The notes: generated by a model from the letters alone, not told the origin. Positions 55,191 to 64,000 are shown, numbered from the stretch's first letter. The stretch is 64,000 nucleotides of DNA from RI-92 sp037384645 (GCA_037384645.1 JARRNT010000016.1:1-64000); one strand, 5' to 3'. Translations and numbers: made by a program.

Positions 55191-56276
55191 ATGTCTGAAC
55201 GCTACGACAAAATCCGTCACTGGGTACGACAGCCAGTTCAGGAACTGTCTGCCTATCATGTCCCAGAGGCACAGGGCTTCATCAAGCTGGATGCCATGGA
55301 GAATCCCTATACCTGGCCGGTGGACATGGTGGAGGACTGGCTGCAACTATTGCGTACTGTCCATCTCAATCGCTATCCCGATCCGGCAGCACAGGCATTA
55401 AGACAGCGCCTGCAGCAAATTATGCAGGTCCCGCCAGGGCACGATGTGCTGCTAGGTAATGGTTCGGATGAGATCATCCAGATGATCCTGATGGCGGTTA
55501 GCGGCAAAGCTCGTGCAGTCCTGGCCCCGGAGCCGGGTTTTGTCATGTATAAAATGATCACCACCTTTCTGGACATGTCTTATGTGGGCGTTCCCCTGTG
55601 CGACGATTTCAGTCTGGATCGCGATGCGATGTTAGCGGCGATCAGGCAACAAAATCCGGCGGTTATTTTCCTCGCCTATCCCAACAATCCGACCGGCAAC
55701 CTGTTCGACGACGATGATGTCGAGGCCATTGTGGAAGCGGCAGACGGTCTGGTCGTGATCGATGAAGCGTATCACGCGTTCGCTGGCAGGACCTGGATGC
55801 AGCGTATGACGCAATATGCCAATGTGCTGGTAATGCGCACACTTTCAAAGATGGGACTCGCCGGATTGCGACTCGGGCTTCTGGCAGGCCATCCCGACTG
55901 GTTGCAACAATTCGACAAGGTGCGCTTGCCATATAATATCAACGTCCTGACCCAGGCCAGTGCAGAGTTTGCCCTGGCGCACCAGGATATTTTAGACACG
56001 CAAACCCGCCGTATTTGCCAGGATCGCGAACAACTGGTAAGTGAACTGAAAACCCTGCCAGGCATCGAGGTGTTTCCCACGCAGGCGAATTTTGTCCTGT
56101 TTCGCACCCAGGCGGGTACGGCAGATAATGTGTTTCAGGCCCTGAAACAGCAGAATATCCTGATCAAGAATCTGAGCCATGCCGGAGGCTCACTCAAGGA
56201 TTGTCTTCGTGTTACCGTGGGGACAGCCGAGGAAAACCGGGCGTTTATGACAGCATTGCAGCACGCGCTTGGCTGA
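55191..56276 (+). CDS. hisC: Histidinol-phosphate aminotransferase HisC
   Basis: A PLP enzyme converting imidazole-acetol phosphate to histidinol phosphate. 361 residues from ATG 55191 (the frame also allows TTG 55164). The PLP lysine lies in RTLSKMGLAGLRLG, with LAYPNNPTGN and VVIDEAYHAFAG upstream. It ends the murA-hisG-hisD-hisC run; hisBHAFI are elsewhere. Confidence 0.95.
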   Translation: MSERYDKIRHWVRQPVQELSAYHVPEAQGFIKLDAMENPYTWPVDMVEDWLQLLRTVHLNRYPDPAAQALRQRLQQIMQVPPGHDVLLGNGSDEIIQMILMAVSGKARAVLAPEPGFVMYKMITTFLDMSYVGVPLCDDFSLDRDAMLAAIRQQNPAVIFLAYPNNPTGNLFDDDDVEAIVEAADGLVVIDEAYHAFAGRTWMQRMTQYANVLVMRTLSKMGLAGLRLGLLAGHPDWLQQFDKVRLPYNINVLTQASAEFALAHQDILDTQTRRICQDREQLVSELKTLPGIEVFPTQANFVLFRTQAGTADNVFQALKQQNILIKNLSHAGGSLKDCLRVTVGTAEENRAFMTALQHALG

Positions 56277-56372
56277 TGCGACAGGCACAGGCAGGTACAA
56301 TCTCCAGTTCGTATAAACCGATCTGTATCATCCAGTAAGTAGAGACTTTTATCCAGAAAGTAAGTTAAGACA

Positions 56373-59288
56373 TTGGACTCCCATCAGGACAATTTCCAGC
56401 CAGGTCAGCGCTGGATCAGCAATACGGAATTACAAATGGGCCTGGGCACGGTACTGGCCGTGGATCAGCGCAGCGTGCAGATTGTCTACCTGGCGACCGG
56501 CGAGACTCGTACCTACGCAAAAAGATCCGCACCCCTGTCACGTGTGCGTTTTGGCAAGGGGGACCTGGTGCGCAGCCATGATGGCTGGTCAATGCGGGTC
56601 GATGATATAGAAGAAGCTGAAGGACTGCTTGTTTACATTGGTCGTCGCAGTGACGGTGACGTCATGATGTTACCCGAGAGCCAGCTGGATAATTTCATGC
56701 AGTTCAGCCGGCCGGCTGACCGGCTTTTTACCGGTCAGATCGACAAACCCAAGTTGTACAACCTGCGCAGGGCAACTCGCCAACACCAGACCCGGCTGGC
56801 TCACTCCCGGCTGTACGGACTGGCGGGGACCCGCACCAGCCTGATCCCGCACCAGTTGTATATTGCTGATGAAGTCTCGCGTCGGCACGCGCCCCGGGTA
56901 TTGCTGGCAGACGAAGTCGGGCTGGGCAAGACGATTGAAGCCGGCTTGATTATCCATCGCCAATTGCTCATCCAGCGTGCACGACGGATTCTGATCGTGG
57001 TGCCGGATACCCTGGTGCATCAGTGGCTGGTCGAAATGCTGCGCCGTTTTAATCTGATGTTCAGCCTGTTCGATGAAGCCCGCTGCGCGGCAATCGAGGA
57101 AGAACTGGAACTGACTAATCCGTTTGTCACTGAACAACTGGTCCTGTGTACAGTTTCATTTCTGACCTCTCAGCCCGGGCGTCTGGCGCAGGCTGTCGCC
57201 GGCGAATGGGATCTGCTGGTCGTGGATGAAGCACACCACCTGCAATGGTCGGATGAGCAGGTTAGTCCCGAATACCAAAGCGTAGAGAAACTGGCCAAGG
57301 CAATTCGGGGGGTGCTGTTGCTGACAGCCACACCGGAGCAACTGGGCAAGCATGGCCACTTCGCGCGACTGCGCCTGCTGGATCCGGACAGGTTTTCTGA
57401 TTTTGATAAATTTGTCGCCGAAGAACAGCAGTATGCACCCATCGCGGCAGTTGTCGAAAATCTGTTTGCCGCGACGAGCCTGACGGCAGATTCCACCAGT
57501 ATTTTGCGTGAAACCCTGCAGGAAGGGGATAACCAGGCTTATCTTGATGTATTGGGCGATAACACTGCGACCGCTGAGCAGCAACAAAATGCGCGTGAAC
57601 GTCTGATTGAACACCTGCTGGACCGGCATGGTACCGGTCGCATCCTGTTTCGCAATACCCGGCATGTGATCCAGGGCTTCCCGGTGCGACAGTTACATGC
57701 CTGCCCGCTACCCTTGCCACAAGAGTATGTCGAGTGGCTTGAACGAATCCAGGCACAGGCTACCATCGATCCACACTTATTGCTCAGTCCCGAACAACTT
57801 TATCGTGAACAGGATACCAATAATCCATCTGCCTGGACCGAATTTGATCCAAGGGTCGCCTGGTTGCATGAGATGTTGCGTGATAACAAACCGGACAAGG
57901 TCTTGCTGATTTGCAGCAGTGCGTCCACGGTACTTGAGCTTGCGAGTCATTTGAAAAATCGCTATGGCATGCACGCTGCCGTGTTCCATGAAGGGATGAG
58001 TATACTCGAGCGCGATCGGGCGGCTGCCTTTTTCGCCAGCGATGAGCAGGGGGCGCAAGTATTGCTCTGTTCCGAAATTGGCAGCGAGGGGCGTAACTTT
58101 CAGTTTGCGCATCATCTTGTGTTGTTTGACCTGCCGTTAAACCCGGATTTGCTGGAACAGCGGATAGGCCGGTTAGATCGTATCGGTCAGACTCAGACGA
58201 TTCGTATTCATGTCCCTTATATGCGTGATAGTGCCCAGTCAATTCTTTTCCAGTGGTATCACCAGGGGCTGCAGGCTTTCGAACAGATCTGTCCAGCAGG
58301 TCATAGCGTATTTGTCCAGGTACGGGATAACCTGCTTGATGCCTTGCATCAGCTCGATGAGGGGCTGGCCGATCTACCCAATTTGATTGATACCACGCGT
58401 TCACTTTATGAAAAAAGCAAACGTGAGTTGCAACAGGGGCGCGATCGCCTGCTCGAGTACAACTCCTGCCGACCTGCGTATGCAGAAGAACTGGTGGACC
58501 TGGCCATGGCGCAGGCGAATGAAAAGGAAATGGCAAAATACCTGGACGCCATATTTGATAATTTTGGTATTGAGAGCGAAGTGCATAGTCCCACCAGTCT
58601 GGTGATCCGTCCTGGTGAACATTTGCGCGCCAGTTTGCCGGGCCTGACGGAAGACGGTATGACCATCACCTACCATCGTGCAACTGCCCTGGCCAATGAA
58701 GATATGCAGTACCTGACCTGGGAACACCCCATGACAATTGCCGCCATGGACAGTGTCGGCAGCAGTGAAATGGGGAACACTAGCCTGGTGAGTATCCAGC
58801 ATCCCTCACTGACACCAGGTACTTTACTCATCGAGTGTTGTTATATCCTGGAATCGGCAAATACGCGACGTCTTGATAGTGCACGCTTTCTGCCAGCAGC
58901 AGAGATTCGTATCCTGATTGATCAAAAGGGACGCCGTCTTGATTCACATCTGTCCGAGACCTGGCTTCAGCAGAACCAGAAAGAGATAAAACACAATATC
59001 GCCAGGCAGGTCGTGAAATCACAACAGGCCCTGATCAAGTCCATGAACGCGGCAACCGATAAACTGGCAATGAAGCTCGCGCCAGAGTTGATTGATAAAG
59101 CCAAACAGAATGCTGCTATTGAATACCAGCGTGAAGTTGACAGGCTGGTGGCGCTGCGTCAGGTTAATCCCAGTATCCGCCAGGAAGAGATCGACCAGTT
59201 GCTGCAAGAGCGGTCAGATGTGTTGCAACAGCTGGATGCGACTGTGGCGCAACTGGACAGTCTTCGTATTATCGTTGTGATCGACTAG
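56373..59288 (+). CDS. rapA: RNA polymerase-associated ATPase RapA
   Basis: A Swi2/Snf2-type translocase that recycles stalled RNA polymerase. 971 residues, close to E. coli RapA in length and order: tandem Tudor-like N-terminal domains (GQRWISNTELQMGLGTV), helicase motif I LADEVGLGKTIEAG at about 179-192, DEAH box VVDEAHHLQWSDE near 284, motifs V and VI in CSEIGSEGRNFQF and EQRIGRLDRIGQ, and a C-terminal coiled part. The start is TTG at 56373. It converges with the globin gene. Confidence 0.97.
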   Translation: MDSHQDNFQPGQRWISNTELQMGLGTVLAVDQRSVQIVYLATGETRTYAKRSAPLSRVRFGKGDLVRSHDGWSMRVDDIEEAEGLLVYIGRRSDGDVMMLPESQLDNFMQFSRPADRLFTGQIDKPKLYNLRRATRQHQTRLAHSRLYGLAGTRTSLIPHQLYIADEVSRRHAPRVLLADEVGLGKTIEAGLIIHRQLLIQRARRILIVVPDTLVHQWLVEMLRRFNLMFSLFDEARCAAIEEELELTNPFVTEQLVLCTVSFLTSQPGRLAQAVAGEWDLLVVDEAHHLQWSDEQVSPEYQSVEKLAKAIRGVLLLTATPEQLGKHGHFARLRLLDPDRFSDFDKFVAEEQQYAPIAAVVENLFAATSLTADSTSILRETLQEGDNQAYLDVLGDNTATAEQQQNARERLIEHLLDRHGTGRILFRNTRHVIQGFPVRQLHACPLPLPQEYVEWLERIQAQATIDPHLLLSPEQLYREQDTNNPSAWTEFDPRVAWLHEMLRDNKPDKVLLICSSASTVLELASHLKNRYGMHAAVFHEGMSILERDRAAAFFASDEQGAQVLLCSEIGSEGRNFQFAHHLVLFDLPLNPDLLEQRIGRLDRIGQTQTIRIHVPYMRDSAQSILFQWYHQGLQAFEQICPAGHSVFVQVRDNLLDALHQLDEGLADLPNLIDTTRSLYEKSKRELQQGRDRLLEYNSCRPAYAEELVDLAMAQANEKEMAKYLDAIFDNFGIESEVHSPTSLVIRPGEHLRASLPGLTEDGMTITYHRATALANEDMQYLTWEHPMTIAAMDSVGSSEMGNTSLVSIQHPSLTPGTLLIECCYILESANTRRLDSARFLPAAEIRILIDQKGRRLDSHLSETWLQQNQKEIKHNIARQVVKSQQALIKSMNAATDKLAMKLAPELIDKAKQNAAIEYQREVDRLVALRQVNPSIRQEEIDQLLQERSDVLQQLDATVAQLDSLRIIVVID

Positions 59289-59337
59289 TACTAGTCATGG
59301 TTTATCCGGTACAAGTACTCTGCTTGTTGTGTTGTCT

Positions 59338-59751
59338 CTAGGCGGCCTTGGCTGCAGCATTTATCATGGTCTGCGCCAGTACGCCATAGGTTATTGTCCA
59401 GGCCTGTTTGGCTTCCGGGGTAAACGCATTACCCAGACCGGTTTCCAGGGTCCATAACAGGGCAATGCCGACTGTGTCGTAATCCTTGTCCTTGACGCCG
59501 TAGCCGGCGTGCCGCTCACCCAGATTTTCAACCGCCGGTACGACAGCCTCCAGCTTGTCGAGACTGTTGACCGCTGTACTGATCATCTGCATCAGCTTAC
59601 GCCCCTGTTCCGTCATGTCACTCTTGAACAGTGATTTAAGTTCAGGGTCCAGTTCAAACAGCTTGCCATAAAATAATTCCGCAGCTTTATCCGCGATGGG
59701 GCTGACCTGTGACCAGGTACTTTTCACCAGCTCGATTTGTTCGGGGGCCAT
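59338..59751 (-). CDS. Single-domain bacterial globin, copy 1
   Basis: 137 residues, Vitreoscilla-haemoglobin type without a flavin reductase domain. Proximal His81 is in LGERHAGYGV, the E7 position appears to be Gln49, and TPEAKQAWTITYG marks the end of the fold. Such globins bind O2 or NO and can support respiration at low oxygen or NO detoxification. A strong AAGGAG site precedes the ATG. It is about 64% identical (87 of 137 by hand) to the next gene upstream. Confidence 0.92.
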   Translation of the reverse strand: MAPEQIELVKSTWSQVSPIADKAAELFYGKLFELDPELKSLFKSDMTEQGRKLMQMISTAVNSLDKLEAVVPAVENLGERHAGYGVKDKDYDTVGIALLWTLETGLGNAFTPEAKQAWTITYGVLAQTMINAAAKAA

Positions 59752-59810
59752 ACTTCGCTCCTTGGGAGATATAAGTTGATTGGGTAAGGGTCAGAACAAT
59801 TCGTTGTTGG

Positions 59811-60224
59811 TTAGGCCGCGACCGTTGCTGCCGTTTTCATCGCACGCGCCAGTTCATTGTAGGTAATGGTCCAGGCTTCCTTAACTTCAGGCGTGAAATT
59901 CTCACCCAGACAGGTTTCCAATGTCCATAGCAGGGCTGCCCCTAAGATATCGTAGTCGTTATCCTTCACACCATACCCGGCATGTCGTTCGCCGAGCTGC
60001 TGGAGTGAAGGGACCATCGCTTTGTGCCGGTCCAGGCTGTTCACTACGGTATCAATCATGTTCATGAGCTTCCTGCCTTGCACCGTCATATCGCCGCTAA
60101 ACAGTGGCTGTAGCGGGGGCTCGAGTTCGAAAACTTTGTCATAAAGCAGCTTTGCCGCTTTGTCAGCAACGGGGAGAATCAGTGCCCAGGTGTTTTTCAC
60201 GTGTATGACATGTTCCGGCTTCAT
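59811..60224 (-). CDS. Single-domain bacterial globin, copy 2
   Basis: 137 residues, a tandem paralogue of the gene at 59338, with the same length, His81 and Gln49. Differences cluster near residues 5-19 and 60-76, where the copies may differ in ligand handling. The start at 60224 follows GGGAGGG; the open frame to 60326 is not needed. It is probably co-transcribed with copy 1 (59 bases between them). A cysteine at 105 is unique to this copy. Confidence 0.92.
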   Translation of the reverse strand: MKPEHVIHVKNTWALILPVADKAAKLLYDKVFELEPPLQPLFSGDMTVQGRKLMNMIDTVVNSLDRHKAMVPSLQQLGERHAGYGVKDNDYDILGAALLWTLETCLGENFTPEVKEAWTITYNELARAMKTAATVAA

Positions 60225-60442
60225 GCAACTTCCCTCCCGTTCAATTGTTGGCAGACACCGCAGGTCAGCTTCCGGACGAAGTCTGGCGTGGTGCGCAGTT
60301 GTGCTAATGTGAAGCAGACACAGCAAGCGGGATGCCAGCTTTGTGGTGAGTATAAATTACAAGGCGTTAGCTGTGGGCAGGGGCGGATAGCCTGGCTGAT
60401 GTGCACAATGATGTAGCACTGTCTGTCTGCTATGCACAATAT

Positions 60443-60463
60443 TGGTACTGCGTGTCAGTACCA
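60443..60463. repeat. Inverted repeat downstream of the DegS-type gene
   Basis: TGGTACTG and CAGTACCA flank a 5-base CGTGT loop (8-base-pair stem). It lies between the end of the protease gene and the globin start, both on the minus strand. There is no T run after the stem in that direction, so it may be an operator or a weak terminator. Confidence 0.4.
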
Positions 60464-60481
60464 TGCGCGGCAACACTCGGC

Positions 60482-61633
60482 TCAGGAGGTAGGCCGTTCG
60501 ATGACAGTGGCGTGCTTGGTGATTTCCTTGCCCTTGCGAATGATGGTCACCGCAATATCGTCACCGGGTTTATGTTTACTGATCAGGTCCAGCACGTCGC
60601 GTACGTCGTGGATTTTTTGACCGGCAATTTGGATAATCACGTCGCCGCGATCCAGACCGGCTTTGTCGGCGGGGCCGTTGAGGATAATGTTGGTAATGAT
60701 TGCGCCATCGGTGGAGGCGAGTTTGAAGGATTCGGCCAGGTCTGGACTGATGTCCTGAACTTTGACACCAAGCCAGCCGCGTATGACATGGCCATGTTCG
60801 ATAATCTGAGTCATGACGTCCCGGGCCAGACTGACCGGGATTGCAAAGCCGATACCCATGGAACCACCGCTTTCGCTGAATATTGCCGTATTGATCCCGA
60901 TAAGATCACCATAGGCGTTGATCAGGGCACCACCGGAGTTGCCTGGATTAATCGCGGCATCGGTCTGGATGAAATTTTCAAAGGTATTAATACCGAGGCT
61001 GTTTCGTCCCAGGGCGGAAACGATGCCAGAGGTCACGGTTTGTCCCACGCCAAATGGGTTGCCGATGGCCAGCACGACATCCCCCACGCGCAGATTGCGT
61101 GAGTGGCCGAAGGTAATGACCGGCAGATTCGGCAAACTGATTTTCAGGACTGCCAGATCCGAGTCCGGGTCTGCCCCCACCAGTTTGGCTCGCACTGTGC
61201 GGCCATCATGCAGGGCAACGGCAATTTCGTCGGCGCCGGCAATCACGTGGTTATTGGTCAGGATATAACCCTGACTACTGATAATGACGCCGGAACCCAG
61301 GCTGGTTTCACGCCGCTGGTTGGCGCTGTCACTACCATTATTGAAGAAATGCCGAAACAGGGGGTCGTTGTACAGGCGGCCCTGGCGTTCCTGAATGACC
61401 TTGGTGGTATATACATTCACCACAGCAGGTGCTGCCTTGTTGACGGCCGTGGCATAGGATGTGACGTGTTCACCCGGCGGGCTGTCGCTGATCGTATTAT
61501 CGCTTTCTTTTAACTGGACCACTGTCGGCCGTGGACCCAGCAACTGCGGATAGAAATATAACAGCACAAAGGCCAGTGCCAGTCCAACTGTTACAAACTG
61601 AAAGAGAAAGATGAGGTTTTTCCGCAGGTGCAT
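60482..61633 (-). CDS. DegS/AlgW-type periplasmic serine protease
   Basis: 383 residues: an N-terminal membrane anchor (about 8-28), a trypsin-like domain with catalytic His129 (LTNNHVIAG), Asp159 (DPDSDLAVLK) and Ser233 (INPGNSGGALIN), and one PDZ domain (about 285-375). The anchor plus a single PDZ domain matches DegS/AlgW, which cuts RseA/MucA to start the envelope-stress response through sigma-E. The start at 61633 begins directly before the anchor. It is divergent from the NIF3 gene. Confidence 0.9.
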   Translation of the reverse strand: MHLRKNLIFLFQFVTVGLALAFVLLYFYPQLLGPRPTVVQLKESDNTISDSPPGEHVTSYATAVNKAAPAVVNVYTTKVIQERQGRLYNDPLFRHFFNNGSDSANQRRETSLGSGVIISSQGYILTNNHVIAGADEIAVALHDGRTVRAKLVGADPDSDLAVLKISLPNLPVITFGHSRNLRVGDVVLAIGNPFGVGQTVTSGIVSALGRNSLGINTFENFIQTDAAINPGNSGGALINAYGDLIGINTAIFSESGGSMGIGFAIPVSLARDVMTQIIEHGHVIRGWLGVKVQDISPDLAESFKLASTDGAIITNIILNGPADKAGLDRGDVIIQIAGQKIHDVRDVLDLISKHKPGDDIAVTIIRKGKEITKHATVIERPTS

Positions 61634-61694
61634 TTTGTTAAAATGAAATTTGAAGCATGAATAATTAAGGATAACCGAAGGAGCGTGATCTCGC

Positions 61695-62447
61695 ATGATA
61701 AATTTGGATGAGCTGGTGACCTACATCAATGACATGCTGGAAGTCGACCGATTTGCCGATTATTGCCCTAATGGATTGCAGGTGGAAGGTCGTGTGGAAG
61801 TAAAAAAGCTGGTCAGTGGTGTGACTGCCTGCCAGGCTTTGCTGGATGCAGCCAGCGAACGCCAGGCCGATGCCATTCTGGTTCACCATGGCTATTTCTG
61901 GCGTGGCGAAGACCCGCGCGTGATCGGGATGAAACGCCTGCGCCTGGCCACCCTGCTGGAGACTGGTATGAGCCTGCTTGCCTATCATTTGCCGCTGGAT
62001 GCCCATCCCATCTACGGCAACAATGCCCAACTCGGCGAGCGCCTGGATTTTGTAACCGAGGGTCAGTTTGGGGGTGATCCCGCGATCGGATTATATGGCC
62101 ATTTAGCCGAGCCGATGGCTGCTGCACAATTGACCAGCCATATCGAACGGGTGTTACAGCGGCCGGCCCTGCACATCGATGGCGGTACCAGCCTGATTCA
62201 TTCGGTTGCCTGGTGTACGGGGGCGGCGCAAGGCTATATCGAACAGGCCCTGGCACTGGGGGTAGATGCCTTTATTAGTGGCGAGATTTCCGAACGGACC
62301 ACCCATGTGGCGAGGGAAGCGGGTATACATTATTTTGCTGCCGGCCATCACGCTACCGAACGTTACGGGGTGCAGGCCCTGGGGCAACATCTGGCGGCAC
62401 AATTTGGCCTCGAACACGAGTTTGTCGAGGTCCCTAATCCTGTATAA
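61695..62447 (+). CDS. NIF3/DUF34-family metal-binding protein (YbgI-like)
   Basis: 250 residues. The metal site includes His64 and His65 (ILVHHGYFWRGED) and the C-terminal FAAGHHATERYGVQALGQHLA. Family members form toroidal hexamers with a dinuclear metal centre; a GTP cyclohydrolase or chaperone role has been suggested but is not established. A GAAGGAG site precedes the ATG. It precedes petA on the same strand. Confidence 0.93.
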   Translation: MINLDELVTYINDMLEVDRFADYCPNGLQVEGRVEVKKLVSGVTACQALLDAASERQADAILVHHGYFWRGEDPRVIGMKRLRLATLLETGMSLLAYHLPLDAHPIYGNNAQLGERLDFVTEGQFGGDPAIGLYGHLAEPMAAAQLTSHIERVLQRPALHIDGGTSLIHSVAWCTGAAQGYIEQALALGVDAFISGEISERTTHVAREAGIHYFAAGHHATERYGVQALGQHLAAQFGLEHEFVEVPNPV

Positions 62448-62455
62448 CTGATTGA

Positions 62456-63082
62456 AATGCTGGACTAAATTTAACTTCAACCGATGATTCTGTAGACAAG
62501 GGTAAACGCCGCTTCCTGGTTCAACTGACCTCGGCCACGGCGGCAGTGGGTGCAGTTGGATGGGTCATTCCAGTAATCGATTCGATGAATCCGAGCGCCA
62601 GGGCCCAGGCCGCCGGCGCCCCAGTGGAAGCAGATTTCAGTAAACTAGAGCCGGGCGAGATGATGACCGTGGTCTGGCGCAAGAAGCCGGTCTGGATTCT
62701 GCGCCGTACTGACAAGAATCTCTCGGATCTGCCGAAGCTCGACAGTCGGCTCACCGATCCGAAGTCTGAAGTTCCTCACCAGCCAGCGTACTGCAAGAAT
62801 GAGTATCGCTCGTACGAGAATCACAAACATATCTGGGTCGCCATCGGAATTTGTACCCACCTGGGTTGTTCGCCGACCTATCGCCCGGACGTGGCCCCGC
62901 CGGACCTCGGTCCAAAGTGGGTGGGGGGCTATTTCTGCCCCTGTCACGGTTCCCGTTTCGACCTGGCTGGCCGTGTATTTAACGGTTCCCCGGCACCGAC
63001 CAACCTGGTGATTCCGCCATATCGCTATGTTAAAGATGATGTGATTGTTATTGGTGAAAATCCGAAGAAAGGAGCCGCATAA
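62456..63082 (+). CDS. petA: Ubiquinol-cytochrome c reductase Rieske iron-sulfur subunit PetA
   Basis: The Rieske subunit of the bc1 complex, passing electrons from ubiquinol to cytochrome c1. The cluster ligands are in CTHLGCSPTYRP and CPCHGSRFD. The N-terminal Tat/anchor segment GKRRFLVQLTSATAAVG lies at 62501-62551. The frame is open from 62456 but has no ATG, GTG or TTG before 62546, and starting at that GTG would remove the twin arginines. The true start is therefore unclear: an ATG at 62457 would fit if one base were missing nearby. The stop overlaps the petB ATG. Confidence 0.88.
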   Translation, partial: NAGLNLTSTDDSVDKGKRRFLVQLTSATAAVGAVGWVIPVIDSMNPSARAQAAGAPVEADFSKLEPGEMMTVVWRKKPVWILRRTDKNLSDLPKLDSRLTDPKSEVPHQPAYCKNEYRSYENHKHIWVAIGICTHLGCSPTYRPDVAPPDLGPKWVGGYFCPCHGSRFDLAGRVFNGSPAPTNLVIPPYRYVKDDVIVIGENPKKGAA

Positions 63083-64000
63083 TGACAACAAAAAGCATGG
63101 CACTTCTGGGGTGGATTGATGCACGCTTCCCGCTCACCAAGATGTGGAAGGAGCACCTGTCTGAATACTACGCACCGAAAAATTTCAATTTCTGGTATTT
63201 CTTTGGTTCACTGGCACTGCTGGTGCTGGTCATGCAGATCATCAGCGGGATCTTCCTGACCATGAACTACAAGCCCGATGCCAACCTGGCCTTCGGCTCG
63301 GTGGAATACATCATGCGCGATGTAAACTGGGGCTGGTTTATTCGCTATATGCATTCGACCGGTGCCTCTGCCTTTTTCATCGTGGTCTACCTGCACATGT
63401 ACCGGGGCTTGATCTACGGTTCCTATCGCAAACCACGCGAACTCATCTGGATCATCGGGGTGTTCATTTACCTCGCACTCATGGCCGAGGCCTTTATGGG
63501 TTACCTGTTGCCCTGGGGCCAGATGTCTTACTGGGGGGCGCAGGTCATCGTGAACCTGTTCTCGACCATCCCTTATATCGGACATGATTTGTCAGTCTGG
63601 ATTCGTGGTGACTTCGTGATTTCTGATGCGACGCTTAATCGCTTCTTTGCCTTCCATGTGATCGCGGTACCGCTGGTGCTGATCATGCTGGTTGTCGCCC
63701 ACATCCTTGCCCTGCACGAAGTGGGTTCCAATAACCCCGATGGCATCGAAATCAAGAAGAACAAGGGCCCGGACGGGATTCCGCTGGATGGTATTCCATT
63801 CCATCCGTATTACACCGTGAAAGATATTATGGGCGTGGTGGTGTTTTTCTTCTTCTTCTTCGGCGTATTGTTCTTCAGTCCGGAGATGCATGGTTTCTTT
63901 CTTGAAGCCGCCAATTTCCAGCCGGCGAATCCGCTCAAGACACCGCCACATATTGCGCCGCTATGGTATTTCACGCCGTTCTACGCCATGCTGCGGGCGG
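63082..64000 (+). CDS. petB: Cytochrome b of the bc1 complex PetB, N-terminal part
   Basis: The gene continues past the window end; 306 codons are visible. The protein has the eight-helix cytochrome b layout, with haem-ligand histidines in RYMHSTGASAFFIVVYLHMYRG and FFAFHVIAVPLVLIMLVVAHILALH, the Qo-site segment LPWGQMSYWGAQV and the PEMHG-type loop near the end. It starts with ATG 63082 overlapping the petA stop after AAAGGAG. Cytochrome c1 (petC) should follow outside the window. Confidence 0.96.
   Translation, partial: MTTKSMALLGWIDARFPLTKMWKEHLSEYYAPKNFNFWYFFGSLALLVLVMQIISGIFLTMNYKPDANLAFGSVEYIMRDVNWGWFIRYMHSTGASAFFIVVYLHMYRGLIYGSYRKPRELIWIIGVFIYLALMAEAFMGYLLPWGQMSYWGAQVIVNLFSTIPYIGHDLSVWIRGDFVISDATLNRFFAFHVIAVPLVLIMLVVAHILALHEVGSNNPDGIEIKKNKGPDGIPLDGIPFHPYYTVKDIMGVVVFFFFFFGVLFFSPEMHGFFLEAANFQPANPLKTPPHIAPLWYFTPFYAMLRA

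Noticed and set aside
59289..59337. Terminator between rapA and the globin gene
   Set aside because: Short GTAC repeats are present but no convincing stem with a T run.
1..64000. CRISPR arrays, insertion sequences, tRNA or rRNA genes
   Set aside because: No regularly spaced repeats, transposase motifs or cloverleaf-like sequences were recognised; a tRNA scan was not possible.

Overview
The window is chromosomal backbone of a gammaproteobacterium. The evidence is gene order shared with the class: miaB-ybeZYX-lnt, leuS-lptE-holA-(proA)-nadD-rsfS-rlmH, maf-rng-yhdP-tldD, kdsDC-lptCAB-rpoN-hpf-ptsN-rapZ, mlaFEDB-ibaG-murA and degS/nif3/petAB. fabA/fabB, pdxB and rapA point the same way. Base composition looks moderate (about mid-50s % GC by eye). 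The petA/petB genes, two bacterial haemoglobins and the absence of any sugar permease suggest a free-living respiring, probably aerobic or microaerobic, organism. I cannot name the genus. I see no prophage, insertion sequence, integron, CRISPR array, rRNA or tRNA.

Layout. 1-1451: fabA end and fabB (unsaturated fatty acid synthesis). 1476-5657: small accessory genes, namely a TfpX/TfpZ pilin-accessory protein, a ScsD-like thioredoxin, a response regulator with a degenerate GGDEF domain, an exported repeat protein and a broken HDOD gene. 5800-12158: pdxB, mazG, amt and a double-domain M16 peptidase. 12500-26748: a dense plus-strand run covering tRNA modification, ybeZYX, lipoprotein acylation, leucyl-tRNA synthetase, LPS export, DNA polymerase delta, proline, NAD, ribosome silencing and methylation, Maf and RNase G. 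26771-34524: yhdP (frameshifted), an unknown exported protein, a nitrilase-fold amidase and tldD/pmbA. 34672-48198, minus strand: mgtE, a regulatory phosphotransferase set (EI, HPr, EIIA-Man, RapZ, HPr kinase, EIIA-Ntr), hpf, rpoN, the LPS export and Kdo genes, a Ca/Na antiporter, mlaA and a zinc-ribbon protein. 48337-56276, plus strand: a DUF72 gene, mlaFED-B (no mlaC), ibaG, murA and hisG-hisD-hisC. 56373-64000: rapA, two tandem globins, a DegS-type protease, a NIF3 protein, and petA and the first part of petB.

How the genes work together. Much of the window serves the outer membrane: LptA, LptB, LptC and LptE for LPS export, KdsC/KdsD for Kdo supply, MlaA/F/E/D/B and YhdP for phospholipid traffic, and Lnt for lipoproteins. 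A second theme is phospho-regulation without transport, with EI, HPr, HPr kinase, EIIA-Man, EIIA-Ntr and RapZ encoded beside sigma-54.

Nothing here is clearly a new multi-gene system. The observations most worth checking are three reading-frame disruptions (HDOD gene, yhdP, petA start), the mla operon without mlaC, the tandem globin pair, the diverged HPr kinase C-terminus, the degenerate GGDEF regulator and the unknown exported protein inside the yhdP-tldD run.
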